This document shows positions 50,041 through 58,497 of a stretch of DNA of 64,000 nt, piece after piece; within the stretch, counting starts at the first letter, position 1, and every line of letters begins with the position of its first letter. The notes below the pieces were generated by a model. The model did no database searches, was not told where the DNA came from, and saw only the letters and a list, made by a program, of their open reading frames with translations. The position numbers and the translations under genes are program-made. The stretch is taken from contig NZ_DS022276.1 in the NCBI RefSeq assembly GCF_000153725.1, positions 2,497,690 to 2,561,689 of the forward strand. The letters run 5' to 3'. This stretch comes from Salipiger bermudensis HTCC2601 (lineage in GTDB: Bacteria; Pseudomonadota; Alphaproteobacteria; Rhodobacterales; Rhodobacteraceae).

Positions 50041-50873
50041 TGCGCGCTCGCCTCCATCGCCACGGGGCCGCCGGGTGCGGCGCTCCAGAGTGTCATCTCG
50101 CCGTCCTCCTCGGTGGCGTGCAGCAACAGCGGGCTGCCGGAAAATGCCGGTGACAGGCCACGGAAGCGGAAGCGCGCGGGCGCCGCGCCGCGCAGATCGG
50201 TGGCGTATTGCACCAGCAGGGCAGCCTGAAGCGGCCCGTGCACCACGAGACCGGGATAGCCTTCCACACCCGTCACGTAGGGCAGGTCGTAGTGGATGCG
50301 GTGGCTGTTGAAGGTCAGTGCCGAGTAGCGGAACAGCAGCTCCGGCGAAGGATAGACCTCGCGCCGAGACGTGCCTTCGGGGGCGGGCGCCGGTGCTGTC
50401 GGCGTGGCACCGGCGGCGGGTGCGTCGCGATAGACGATGTCCTGCCGTTCGCTCAGCACGGCGCGCCCGTCGGCGGAGAAGTCATGCGTGACGGTGACGA
50501 AGCACAGCGTGCCGCTGCGGCCCTGCTTGATGCGCACGTCGTCGATCACCGAGTTGCGGGTGACGATCTCGCCGACACGCGGGGCACTGTGAAAGGCGAT
50601 CTCGCCACCGGCCCACATGCGCCGGGGCAGGGTGACGGGGGGCAGGAAGCCGCCGCGATGCGGGTGCCCGTCAGGGCCGAGCTCCGAGGTCGCGGCCACC
50701 GGGTGGCAGAGCGCGTGATGCAGCAGGAGCGGTGCCTCGGCGCCCGGGCCGCTCTCGCCGTCGCGGTCGAACGTGGCGAGGAAGCGCTCTGTGAGCACCG
50801 GGGTCAGCAGCTCGGAGGCGCTCTCCTCGCGGCCGATCCACCCCTTGAGATGGTCGAGGGTCATGTCCATCAC
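50034..50873 (-). CDS. MaoC-type double hot-dog hydratase, itaconyl-/mesaconyl-CoA hydratase-like
   Basis: 279 residues. The N-terminal hot dog lacks catalytic residues; the C-terminal one has the hydratase motif FRYSALTFNSHRIHYDLPYV followed by GLVVHGPLQAALL. This architecture is shared by mesaconyl-C4-CoA hydratase and itaconyl-CoA hydratase. It overlaps the CoA-transferase gene by ATGA and the lyase gene by 7 bp, so the three are strictly co-translated. Confidence 0.85.
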   Translation of the reverse strand: MMDMTLDHLKGWIGREESASELLTPVLTERFLATFDRDGESGPGAEAPLLLHHALCHPVAATSELGPDGHPHRGGFLPPVTLPRRMWAGGEIAFHSAPRVGEIVTRNSVIDDVRIKQGRSGTLCFVTVTHDFSADGRAVLSERQDIVYRDAPAAGATPTAPAPAPEGTSRREVYPSPELLFRYSALTFNSHRIHYDLPYVTGVEGYPGLVVHGPLQAALLVQYATDLRGAAPARFRFRGLSPAFSGSPLLLHATEEDGEMTLWSAAPGGPVAMEASAQW

Positions 50874-51970
50874 ACCACCTCTTCGAGCGGGGCGAGCCGG
50901 GGCACCGGGCCGAAGCGCGGGGTTTCGCCCTCCCAGACCGGGGCCGGAGCGGGGTAGGCGACCGGGCCGTTCGGGGTGTCGACGGTGATGCGCCGCAGGT
51001 GGGGGTGGCCCGAGAGCCCCTCCATGTCGTTGACCCGCGCCAGGGCCACGTCGGCGCGGAGCAGCGCGTCCTCTGCATCATCGGCGGAAAGTGCCGCGAA
51101 GCGGGCGGCGAGCACGGCATCGGTCTCGGCCCGGTTGGCAACCCGCGCCACGTTGGTGGCGAAGCGCGGATCGGTGGCGAGGCCGGGCAGGCCGAGGAAC
51201 ACGTCGCAGAGCTTCTTCCACTCCCGGTCGCTCTGGATCGAGAGCAGGATCTGCGTGCCGTCCTTCGCGGTGAAGACACCGTAGGGCGCGATCGAGGGAT
51301 GTGCGAGGCCAACCCGTTCGGGGCTCTTGCCGCCCTCGTGGTTCAGCAGCGGTACGGTGAGCCAGTCGGCCATGACGTCGAACATCGAGATCGAGATGTT
51401 GGCGCCCTTGCCGGTCACGCCGCGCCGGATCAGCGCCTCGAGGATCGCCGTCTGCGCCGTGGCGCCGGTGGCGATGTCGACGATCGAGATGCCGACGCGG
51501 GCCGGCTCGGAGGGCCCCCCGGTGATCGAGCAGAGCCCGGATTCCGCCTGCACCAGAAGGTCATAGGCCTTTCGGTCGGCCATCGGGCCACCCTCGCCAT
51601 AGCCCGAGATCGAGCAGGTGATGAGGCGCGGGAACTCGCGCGTCAGCCGCTCGAACGGAAAGCCGAGCCGGGCCAGCGCGCCGCGCTTGAGGTTCTGCAC
51701 AAGCACGTCGCTTTCGCCGAGCAGGCGCGCCAGCTCTTCGCGGCCCTGCTCGGACATGAGGTCGAGCGTGCGCGACTGCTTGCCCCGGTTGAGCCAGACG
51801 AAATAGCTCGACTGGCCGTTCGCCACCGCGTCGTAGCCGCGGGCGAAATCGCCCTCGGGGCGTTCGATTTTGATCACCTCGGCACCGGCATCGGCCAGCC
51901 GCGAGGTGCAGAAGGGGGCGGCCACCGCCTGTTCGATGGACACCACCCTCACGCCGTCGAGCGGGCGCAT
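50870..51970 (-). CDS. Class III CoA-transferase, itaconate/mesaconate CoA-transferase-like
   Basis: 366 residues. It opens LDGVRVVSIEQAVAAPFCTSRLADAGAEVIKIE, followed by DYFVWLNRGKQ-like SSYFVWLNRGKQSRTLDL and AYDLLVQAESGLCSITG, with the catalytic Asp in YDLL. This form (IEQAVAAP, YDLLVQAESG) is common in succinyl-CoA-dependent transferases of itaconate and mesaconate pathways. It differs clearly from the other CaiB at 40488-41702. Its start touches the acyl-CoA dehydrogenase stop. Confidence 0.87.
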   Translation of the reverse strand: MRPLDGVRVVSIEQAVAAPFCTSRLADAGAEVIKIERPEGDFARGYDAVANGQSSYFVWLNRGKQSRTLDLMSEQGREELARLLGESDVLVQNLKRGALARLGFPFERLTREFPRLITCSISGYGEGGPMADRKAYDLLVQAESGLCSITGGPSEPARVGISIVDIATGATAQTAILEALIRRGVTGKGANISISMFDVMADWLTVPLLNHEGGKSPERVGLAHPSIAPYGVFTAKDGTQILLSIQSDREWKKLCDVFLGLPGLATDPRFATNVARVANRAETDAVLAARFAALSADDAEDALLRADVALARVNDMEGLSGHPHLRRITVDTPNGPVAYPAPAPVWEGETPRFGPVPRLAPLEEVV

Positions 51971-53133
51971 CAGAACGACCTCGGCAGGCCCAGCACGTGC
52001 TCGGCGACGTAGGACAGGATCAGGTTGGTCGAGATCGGCGCCACCTGGTAGAGCCGGGTCTCACGGAACTTGCGCTCGACATCGTACTCGCAGGCGAAGC
52101 CGAAGCCGCCGTGGAACTGCAGGCACGAGTTGGCGGCCTCCCACGAGGCCTTGGCGGCGAGGTATTTCGCCATGTTGGCCTCGGCGCCGCAGGGCTGGCC
52201 GGCATCGTAGAGGCGGCTGGCCTTGCGGCACATCAGGTTGGCAGCCTCGACCTCGATATAGGCCTCGGCGATGGGGAACTGAACGCCCTGGTTCTGGCCG
52301 ATGGCGCGGCCGAAAACGTTGCGCTCGCTGACGTAATTCACCACGCGATCGGTGAACCAGTAGCCGTCGCCGATGCACTCGGCGGCGATCAGCGTGCGCT
52401 CGGCGTTGAGCCCGGTGAGGATGTACTTGAAGCCCTTGCCCTCCTCGCCGATCAGGTTCTCCTCGGGGATCTCGAGATTGTCGAAGAACAGCTCGTTGGT
52501 CTCGTGATTGACCATGTTGGGGATCGGCCGGACGGTCATGCCCGACTGCATCGCCTCCTTGATGTCCACGAGAAAGATCGACAGCCCCTCGGATTTCTTC
52601 TTCACCTCGGAGAGGGGCGTGGTGCGGGCGAGCAGGATCATCAGATCCGAGTGCTGCACCCGGCTGATCCAGACCTTCTGGCCATTGATGACGTACTTGT
52701 CACCCTTCTTGACGGCAGTGGTCTTGAGCTGGGTGGTGTCGGTGCCGGTGGTGGGCTCGGTCACGCCCATCGACTGCAGTCGCAGCTCTCCGCTGGCGAG
52801 CTTGGGCAGGATGCGCTGGCGCTGCTCCTCCGAGCCGTGCCGGACCAGCGTGTTCATGTTGTACATCTGGCCGTGGCAGGCGCCGGAATTGCCGCCGGCG
52901 CGGTTGATCTCTTCCATGATCACCGCCGCCTCGGTCAGCCCGAGCCCCGAGCCGCCGTATTCCTCGGGGATCAGCGCCGCCATCCAGCCCGCCTTGGTGA
53001 GCGCGTCGACAAAGGCCTCGGGATAGGCGCGGTCTTCGTCGATCTTGCGGTGATACTCGTCCGGGAAATCGGCGCAGAGCGCGCGGACGGCATCGCGGAT
53101 GTCTTGGAATTCGTCGCTGTCTTGGTCGTACAC
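51970..53133 (-). CDS. Acyl-CoA dehydrogenase with atypical active-site segment
   Basis: 387 residues, GTG start with GGGAGGAG upstream. Flavin-binding segments QSMGVTEPTTGTDTTQLKTTA and YVINGQKVWISRVQHSD are normal. The C-terminal stretch that usually holds the catalytic Glu (YEGT) reads LYQVAPISTNLILSY, so the general base must be elsewhere. A similar dehydrogenase accompanies the itaconate genes of Pseudomonas aeruginosa as I recall them. It heads the four-gene operon; its substrate may be a methyl-branched dicarboxyl-CoA such as methylsuccinyl-CoA, or a different side-chain acyl-CoA. Confidence 0.88.
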   Translation of the reverse strand: MYDQDSDEFQDIRDAVRALCADFPDEYHRKIDEDRAYPEAFVDALTKAGWMAALIPEEYGGSGLGLTEAAVIMEEINRAGGNSGACHGQMYNMNTLVRHGSEEQRQRILPKLASGELRLQSMGVTEPTTGTDTTQLKTTAVKKGDKYVINGQKVWISRVQHSDLMILLARTTPLSEVKKKSEGLSIFLVDIKEAMQSGMTVRPIPNMVNHETNELFFDNLEIPEENLIGEEGKGFKYILTGLNAERTLIAAECIGDGYWFTDRVVNYVSERNVFGRAIGQNQGVQFPIAEAYIEVEAANLMCRKASRLYDAGQPCGAEANMAKYLAAKASWEAANSCLQFHGGFGFACEYDVERKFRETRLYQVAPISTNLILSYVAEHVLGLPRSF

Positions 53134-53301
53134 GTGGGTCTCCTCCCGGTCTTTCGGGGATCATCCGACGCGGCGAGTCATAATTCAAATATCTAGGTGG
53201 TCTTTCAGAAATGCTTCTGAGGTATGGGTGAGTATGGTCTGTCGACTCCGTTTGGCTGTGCGATGCTCGAGCAAAGCGTTCGCGCGGAATTAAGCCCGCA
53301 G

Positions 53302-53449
53302 GGCGCCGCGCCATCGCCGGCCCGCGCCATCGGGCTGGCGATTTGGTGACGCCGGCGCTGCGTTTAGAGGTCCTTCGGATTTGGCCGGGATAAATCGCAA
53401 GGCTCGAAAGGAAGATCGCCATCCCGCGGACCGGCGATGGCGCGGCGCC
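53302..53449. repeat. 148-bp imperfect palindrome with 19-bp perfect terminal inverted repeats
   Basis: GGCGCCGCGCCATCGCCGG at 53302-53320 is repeated exactly inverted at 53431-53449. Inside, a second imperfect arm (CGGG(C/A)TGGCGAT) and an inner GCGATTT/AAATCGC pair continue the symmetry. It could be a non-autonomous MITE-like element or a large regulatory hairpin. It lies in the 395-bp gap 53134-53528, which has no gene. Confidence 0.75.
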
Positions 53450-53469
53450 GAGCCGACGGACGAACAATC

Positions 53470-53493
53470 GCGCCCGCAGTCTCCTGCGGGCGC
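53470..53493 (-). terminator. Hairpin downstream of the SDR gene
   Basis: The perfect 10-bp stem GCGCCCGCAG / CTGCGGGCGC has a 4-base loop, 36 bp past the SDR stop; on the minus strand it is followed by GATTGTT. A probable terminator. Confidence 0.65.
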
Positions 53494-53528
53494 GTCTCGA
53501 TCATCTAAGGCCGTGGAAGGTTGTGGCC

Positions 53529-54449
53529 CTACACCGGATCCCAGCAGAACACGTCGGCGGACACGTCGAGCGGCACGTAGCTCGCCTTCAGCGCCGGGAT
53601 CGCGTGGCTGGCAACGCTTTCCACGTCCCAGCCCTCGCCGCGATGCACCGAGCGGGTCGGGCGCGGCTGCGACATCAGGAAGATCTCGTTGTTGCGCACC
53701 GCGAAGATCTGGCCCGTGGTGTCGGCGCCCGCGTCGGAGGCGAGGTGAAGCGCCAGCGGGGCGATCTTCTCGGGTTTCATCTCTTTCATGCGGTTGACCC
53801 GCTCTTCCTGCTCCGGGCTGTCGACCTTGATCGACGAGGTCATCCGGCTCCAGGCGAAGGGGGCGATGCAGTTCGAACGGATGTTCCACCGCTGCAGGTC
53901 CAGCGCCAGCGACTTCGAGAGCGCCGCGACCCCGAGCTTTGCGGCGGAGTAGTTGGCCTGCGCGAGGTTGCCCACCAGCCCCGAGGTCGAGGTCATGTGG
54001 ATCAGGCTGCCCGAGCCCTGTTCGCGCATCACGTCGGCGGCGGCACGGCTGACGTTGAACGTGCCGTAGAGATGGACCTTCACCACCGCGTCGAAATTCT
54101 CGAAGGTCATCTTGTGGAAGAACTGGTCGCGCAGGATGCCGGCATTGTTGACCACCGCATCGAGCCGTCCGAACGCATCGGTGGCCTGCTTGACCATCGC
54201 CTTGGCGCCGTCCGGGTCCGAGACGTCATCGCCATTGGCGACCGCCTTGCCGCCGAGCTTCTCGATCTCGGCCACGGCCTCCTGCGCGGCGGCGCTGGAC
54301 TCGCGCTGACCGTCGAGCGAGGCGCCGATGTCGTTTACGACCACCGATGCCCCGGCGCGGGCCGCTTCCATGGCGATGGCGCGGCCGATGCCGCCGCCGG
54401 CGCCGGTCACCAGCATGACTTTTCCGTCGAGGGGTTTCATATCGGACAT
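53529..54449 (-). CDS. Short-chain dehydrogenase, FabG/multifunctional beta-oxidation type
   Basis: 306 residues, ribosome site GGAGGAGA. Cofactor motif VTGAGGGIGRAIA, then VVNDIG with Asp after the second strand, which favours NAD. NNAG in VVNNAGILRD, Ser in IHMTSTSGLVG, and YxxxK in NYSAAKLG. The extra C-terminal 50 residues (SQPRPTRSVHRGEGWDVESV) are typical of SDRs resembling the dehydrogenase part of peroxisomal multifunctional enzyme 2. It probably oxidises a 3-hydroxyacyl-CoA made by one of the MaoC or crotonase hydratases nearby. Confidence 0.9.
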   Translation of the reverse strand: MSDMKPLDGKVMLVTGAGGGIGRAIAMEAARAGASVVVNDIGASLDGQRESSAAAQEAVAEIEKLGGKAVANGDDVSDPDGAKAMVKQATDAFGRLDAVVNNAGILRDQFFHKMTFENFDAVVKVHLYGTFNVSRAAADVMREQGSGSLIHMTSTSGLVGNLAQANYSAAKLGVAALSKSLALDLQRWNIRSNCIAPFAWSRMTSSIKVDSPEQEERVNRMKEMKPEKIAPLALHLASDAGADTTGQIFAVRNNEIFLMSQPRPTRSVHRGEGWDVESVASHAIPALKASYVPLDVSADVFCWDPV

Positions 54450-54488
54450 GTCTCCTCCGTCTTGTCCTGAACGTGTTCCGTTTGTGTG

Positions 54489-55265
54489 TCAGTCACCGGC
54501 CCGCAGGCCGAAGACGCCGCGCTCGATCTGCCGCGCGGCCTGAGCCAGCGCCGCGCCGACCGTGTCGAGGCTTTCGTCGGTCTGCTGGCCAGTGATGGTG
54601 ATGCTGCTCATGCCGAGCCGAGGCACGCCGGCGGCGTCCACCGAAAGCGCCGCGACGATGTCGAGGCCGCGAAACAGATGGCCTCGGTCCTGCGCGGTGC
54701 CGCTGTCGCGCGCTGCCTGCACGTCGGCCCAGTAGGTTTCGAACTCCGGCTCATCCTGCCAGCGCACGCTGTCAAAGCCCTTGCGGGTCTGCGCCTTCGT
54801 AAGCCCCTGCCGGGCCGCGTAGACCCGCCCTACCGCACCGGCGAACACCGGCAGGCGGCTGCTGCGCGACATCACCGCCTGCACGATGTTGGGCGCGGTG
54901 AAGCGATCGATCAGCACGATGCGCTCGTTGGCGGTGATCTGCCAGAGCGCGATCGCCACCTGATGCTCCTGCGCGATTGCGGTGAGGGTGGGGCGGATCA
55001 GGTCGGCGGGGTTGGCGCCCAGCAGGGGGGCCGCGAACTCCATCAGACCCATGCCGATGACATAGGTCTTGGCCTCTGGATCGAAGCTCAGAAGCCCCTC
55101 GTGGCTCAGCGTGCGCAGGATGTTGAACGCCGAAGAGACGTTCAGCCCGGCCTCGCGGGCGATCTGCGTCGCGCCCATCGGGCGACCGCTCGCTGCCAGC
55201 AGGCGCATGATGATCATCGCGTTCTGAACTGCGGGTACGAGCTTCTGTCCGGTATCGTCGACCAT
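54489..55265 (-). CDS. IclR-family regulator
   Basis: 258 residues if started at MVDDTGQKLVPAVQNAM (55265), which has GAGGA 7 bp upstream; in-frame ATGs at 55277 and 55289 lack ribosome sites. The winged helix is MGATQIAREAGLNVSSAFNILRTLSHEGLL. The effector domain includes SRLPVFAGAVGRVYAARQGL. It sits between the two CoA-catabolic operons and diverges from the plus-strand one. It probably controls that operon and possibly both. Confidence 0.9.
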   Translation of the reverse strand: MVDDTGQKLVPAVQNAMIIMRLLAASGRPMGATQIAREAGLNVSSAFNILRTLSHEGLLSFDPEAKTYVIGMGLMEFAAPLLGANPADLIRPTLTAIAQEHQVAIALWQITANERIVLIDRFTAPNIVQAVMSRSSRLPVFAGAVGRVYAARQGLTKAQTRKGFDSVRWQDEPEFETYWADVQAARDSGTAQDRGHLFRGLDIVAALSVDAAGVPRLGMSSITITGQQTDESLDTVGAALAQAARQIERGVFGLRAGD

Positions 55266-55297
55266 ATCATTCCTCATGGAGAATTGCATTTACCATA

Positions 55298-55310
55298 CAG
55301 AATTGTTCTG
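55298..55310. promoter_or_regulatory. Dyad CAGAA-TTG-TTCTG, candidate IclR operator
   Basis: A perfect 5-bp dyad in the 89-bp divergent region between the IclR and acyl-CoA dehydrogenase genes. A second AGAATTG occurs 22 bp to the left. Confidence 0.45.
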
Positions 55311-55354
55311 CTAGAGCAAGGGCAGACTGAAGGCATCCCGAGGGAGGAACGAAG

Positions 55355-56521
55355 ATGGCGTCAGGTGTGGATAGCGATGTTTTCGAGCAGCTTGTGGCAA
55401 CCGTGGAGCGATTCGCCCGCGAGCGCCTGATCCCTGCCGAGCGGCAGGTCGAAGAGGAGGACGACATCCCCGAAGAGATCGTCGCCGAGATGAAGGAGAT
55501 GGGGCTTTTCGGGCTGTCGACGCCGGAGGAATATGGCGGCATCGGCCTCAGCGTGCCGCAGGAGGCGCGGCTGATCGAGACGCTGTGCTACGCCTCGCTG
55601 ACCTTCCGCTCGCTGATCGGCACCAATGTGGGCATCGGCTCGCAGGGCATCGTCATGGACGGCACGCCGGAGCAGAAGGAGCAGTGGCTGCCCGGGGTTG
55701 CGAGTGGCGACGTGGTCGCCTCCTTCGCGCTGACCGAGCCCGACAATGGCTCTGATGCCGGTGGCATCCGTACCTCGGCCAAGCGTGACGGCGGCGATTT
55801 CGTCATCAACGGGACCAAGCGCTACATCACCAACGCGGTGCGCGCCGGCGTCTTCACCGTCTTCGCCCGCACCGACGCGGACAAGCCCGGCGCCGATGGC
55901 GTCTCGGCCTTCATCGTGCCCGCCGACACGCCGGGCATCACCGTGGCCAAACCCGACCGCAAGCTGGGCCAGAAGGGCACCAAGACCTCGGACGTGATCT
56001 TCGAGAACGTGCGGGTGCCGGAAAGCGCCATCATCGGCGGGCCAAAGAACCTCCACAAGGGGTTCCGCACCGCGATGAAGGTGCTCGACCGGGGCCGCAT
56101 CCACGTGGGCGCCATGGCGGTGGGGCAGAGCCAGCGCATGCTCGACATCGCCACCGACTACGCGCTCGAGCGCAAGCAGTTCGGCAAGCCGATCGGCGAG
56201 CACCAGCTGGTGCAGGGCCTGATCGCCGACTGTCAGGCCGAGCTGCACGCCGCCCGGGCGCTGGTGCGCGCCAGCGCCGACACCTTCGATCGCGAGGGCA
56301 AGGCCATCATCGAGGCCTCCTGCACCAAGTATTTCTGCACCGAGGCCGCGGGCCGCATCGCCGACCGGGCGCTGCAGATCCACGGCGGCGCAGGCTACAT
56401 GGCGGAATACGATATCGAGCGGCTCTACCGCGATATCCGCCTGCTGCGCATCTACGAGGGCACCAGCCAGATCCAGCAGCTGGTCATCGCGCGCCGTACG
56501 CTGGCGCAGCGGGCGGCGTGA
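55355..56521 (+). CDS. Acyl-CoA dehydrogenase
   Basis: 388 residues, ribosome site GGAGGAA. Flavin motifs ASFALTEPDNGSDAGGIRT and FVINGTKRYITNAV; CoA-binding KQFGKPIGEHQLVQ. The catalytic Glu is present in RIYEGTSQIQ near the C-terminus, unlike the dehydrogenase at 51970-53133. It is first in a tightly overlapping eight-gene operon and would start oxidation of the CoA ester made by the ADP-forming synthetase. Confidence 0.94.
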   Translation: MASGVDSDVFEQLVATVERFARERLIPAERQVEEEDDIPEEIVAEMKEMGLFGLSTPEEYGGIGLSVPQEARLIETLCYASLTFRSLIGTNVGIGSQGIVMDGTPEQKEQWLPGVASGDVVASFALTEPDNGSDAGGIRTSAKRDGGDFVINGTKRYITNAVRAGVFTVFARTDADKPGADGVSAFIVPADTPGITVAKPDRKLGQKGTKTSDVIFENVRVPESAIIGGPKNLHKGFRTAMKVLDRGRIHVGAMAVGQSQRMLDIATDYALERKQFGKPIGEHQLVQGLIADCQAELHAARALVRASADTFDREGKAIIEASCTKYFCTEAAGRIADRALQIHGGAGYMAEYDIERLYRDIRLLRIYEGTSQIQQLVIARRTLAQRAA

Positions 56522-56943
56522 GCATGGGCGCGCGTCCGACCCGCAGCCTCGAGGAGATGCCGCCGCGCTCGGCCTTTGCCGCGCTTCTGGGCATCGAGGT
56601 CGAGACCTGCACCCCTGAGGAGGTGGTGTGCTCGATGCTCGTGACCGAGGCGATGGGCAATCGCAACGGCGTTCTGCATGGCGGCGCGCTGATGGCCATC
56701 GCCGACACTGCCGCCGGCACATCGGCCTTCATCAACAGCCCCGCCGAGGTGTCGAACACCACGGTCGAGGCCAAGACCAATTTCATCCGGCCGGTGCGGG
56801 TGGGCGACAGGCTCACCGCGCGCTGCGTCCCGGTCCATGTGGGCCGCATGACGCTGGTGCTGCAGGTGACGCTGACGCGCGGCGACGGGAAGGTCGTCGG
56901 CAGCACGTCGCAGACGCACCTGTTCCTGGGCTGGAAAGACTGA
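56518..56943 (+). CDS. PaaI-type hot-dog thioesterase
   Basis: 141 residues from the GTG at 56518 (GTGA overlap with the dehydrogenase stop) or 139 from the ATG at 56524. Family motif GNRNGVLHGGALMAIADTAAG, with the HGG and catalytic Asp, then VEAKTNFIRPVRVGD. Such enzymes release CoA from dead-end or phenylacetyl-type thioesters, protecting the CoA pool. Confidence 0.91.
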   Translation: MSMGARPTRSLEEMPPRSAFAALLGIEVETCTPEEVVCSMLVTEAMGNRNGVLHGGALMAIADTAAGTSAFINSPAEVSNTTVEAKTNFIRPVRVGDRLTARCVPVHVGRMTLVLQVTLTRGDGKVVGSTSQTHLFLGWKD

Positions 56944-56965
56944 GACAGAGAAAGGGAGGGGAAAG

Positions 56966-57346
56966 ATGAAAGACACCGATGTGTCGCAACTGGGACCGCA
57001 GGCCGCCTACGAGGCGTATCTTGCCGCGGGCTGGTTCATGATCCAGCGCGCCGCCAGCACCGGCGAGTACGTGTTCTGGCCCAAGGTCACGTCGCCCACC
57101 GGCGCCACCGATCTCGAGTGGGTCGAGGCGAAGGGCACTGGCACGGTCTACGCCATAACCGTCAACCGCGCCCGCTCGGGCGCCTACAACGTGGCGCTGG
57201 TCGAGCTCGACGAGGGCGTGCGCATGATGTCGACCCTTCCCGGGGTCGAAACCGCCGAGATCGGCGCGCGGGTCACGGCCCGCATCGAGGACACCGAGGA
57301 GGGCCCGCGCGTGGTCTTCGATCTGGCCGGGGAGGACGCGGCATGA
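56966..57346 (+). CDS. DUF35 OB-fold protein lacking its zinc-ribbon cysteines
   Basis: 126 residues. The layout is that of DUF35 proteins: an N-terminal helix (AAYEAYLAAGWFMIQRA), a ribbon region, then an OB fold (WVEAKGTGTVYAITVNRARSGAYNVALVELDEGVRMM). The ribbon that normally has two CxxC pairs reads ASTGEYVFWPKVTSPTGATD; no cysteine occurs in the whole protein. DUF35 proteins partner with thiolase-fold enzymes, and the next gene, overlapping by ATGA, encodes one. Confidence 0.88.
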   Translation: MKDTDVSQLGPQAAYEAYLAAGWFMIQRAASTGEYVFWPKVTSPTGATDLEWVEAKGTGTVYAITVNRARSGAYNVALVELDEGVRMMSTLPGVETAEIGARVTARIEDTEEGPRVVFDLAGEDAA

Positions 57347-58497
57347 GCATGGACAGCATGCGGGGAAAATCCGCCATCGTGGGCATGGCCACCGCCGGCG
57401 TCGGCGAGGCGCCGGGCTTTTCGGCGATGGAGCTTCTGGGGCAGGCGGCGGTCAAGGCGGTGAACGAGGCCGGGCTGAAGATGCAGGACATCGACGGCGT
57501 CTTCGCGGCCACCTCGAGCCACGCCTTCCCGACCATGAGCGTGGTCGAGTATCTTGGCCTCAAGCCGCGCTTCTTCGACGGCACCAATGTGGGCGGCTCG
57601 AGCTTCGAGATGCACCTGCTGCAGGCGACGCTGGCGCTCGAGGCCGGGCTCTGCGACGCGGCGCTGATCTGCTACGGCTCGAACCAGCGCACCGCCGGGG
57701 GCCGGCTGGTGTCGATGAGCGAGCCGCAATGGCACGAGACCCCCTACAAGCCGCGCCATCCGATCACCGCCTACGGTCTGGCGACCAGCCGGCACATGGC
57801 CGAATTCGGCACGACGCGCGAGGACCTCGCCGACGTGGCGCTGGCCGCGCGGGGCTGGGCCAATCTCAACCCCGAGGCCTTTGCCCGCGGCCCGCTCAGC
57901 AAGGACGAGGTTCTGTCGGCGCGGATGATCTCGGACCCGCTGACCAAGTCCGACTGCTGTCTCGTGACCGATGGCGCCGCCGCCTGCGTGCTGGTGCGCG
58001 CCGACCGTGCCAAGGACCTGCCGGGCAAGCCGGTCTACTTCATGGGGGCCGGTGGCGCGAACTATCACCGCTCGATCGTGGCGATGCCCGACCTCACCAC
58101 CACCGCCGCCGCCGAAAGCGGGCCGCGCGCGATGGAGATGGCGGGGGTCAGCCAGAAAGACATCGACGTGGTGATGCTCTACGACGCCTTCACCATCAAC
58201 ACGATCCTGTTCCTCGAGGATCTCGGCTTCTGCCCCAAGGGCGAGGGCGGGCGCTTCGTTCGGGACGGGCGTATCGCGCCGGGTGGCGAGCTGGCGGTCA
58301 ACACCAATGGCGGCGGGCTGTCCTGCGTGCATCCGGGCATGTACGGGCTATTCCTGATCGCCGAGGCCGTGGCGCAGATCCGTGGCGAGGCCGGCGAGCG
58401 CCAGCAGGACAACTGCAACATCGCGCTTTGTCACGGCAATGGCGGCACGCTGTCGAGCCAGTGCACCGCCATCCTCGGCTCGGAGGCCGCGCTATGA
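57343..58497 (+). CDS. Thiolase-fold lipid-transfer-type protein (Ltp2-like), possible retro-aldolase
   Basis: 384 residues from the ATG at 57343. It is thiolase-like in the SCP2/Ltp family: TNVGGSSFEMHLLQATLALEAG, VMLYDAFTINTILFLEDLGF, GGGLSCVHPGMYG and CHGNGG. The N-terminal nucleophilic Cys of true thiolases is replaced by Ser (about residue 86). Together with the partner DUF35 gene this resembles the Ltp2-DUF35 aldolase complex of steroid side-chain breakdown, where the cysteine is dispensable. Acyltransferase activity is therefore doubtful; retro-aldol cleavage is my inference. Confidence 0.86.
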   Translation: MSMDSMRGKSAIVGMATAGVGEAPGFSAMELLGQAAVKAVNEAGLKMQDIDGVFAATSSHAFPTMSVVEYLGLKPRFFDGTNVGGSSFEMHLLQATLALEAGLCDAALICYGSNQRTAGGRLVSMSEPQWHETPYKPRHPITAYGLATSRHMAEFGTTREDLADVALAARGWANLNPEAFARGPLSKDEVLSARMISDPLTKSDCCLVTDGAAACVLVRADRAKDLPGKPVYFMGAGGANYHRSIVAMPDLTTTAAAESGPRAMEMAGVSQKDIDVVMLYDAFTINTILFLEDLGFCPKGEGGRFVRDGRIAPGGELAVNTNGGGLSCVHPGMYGLFLIAEAVAQIRGEAGERQQDNCNIALCHGNGGTLSSQCTAILGSEAAL

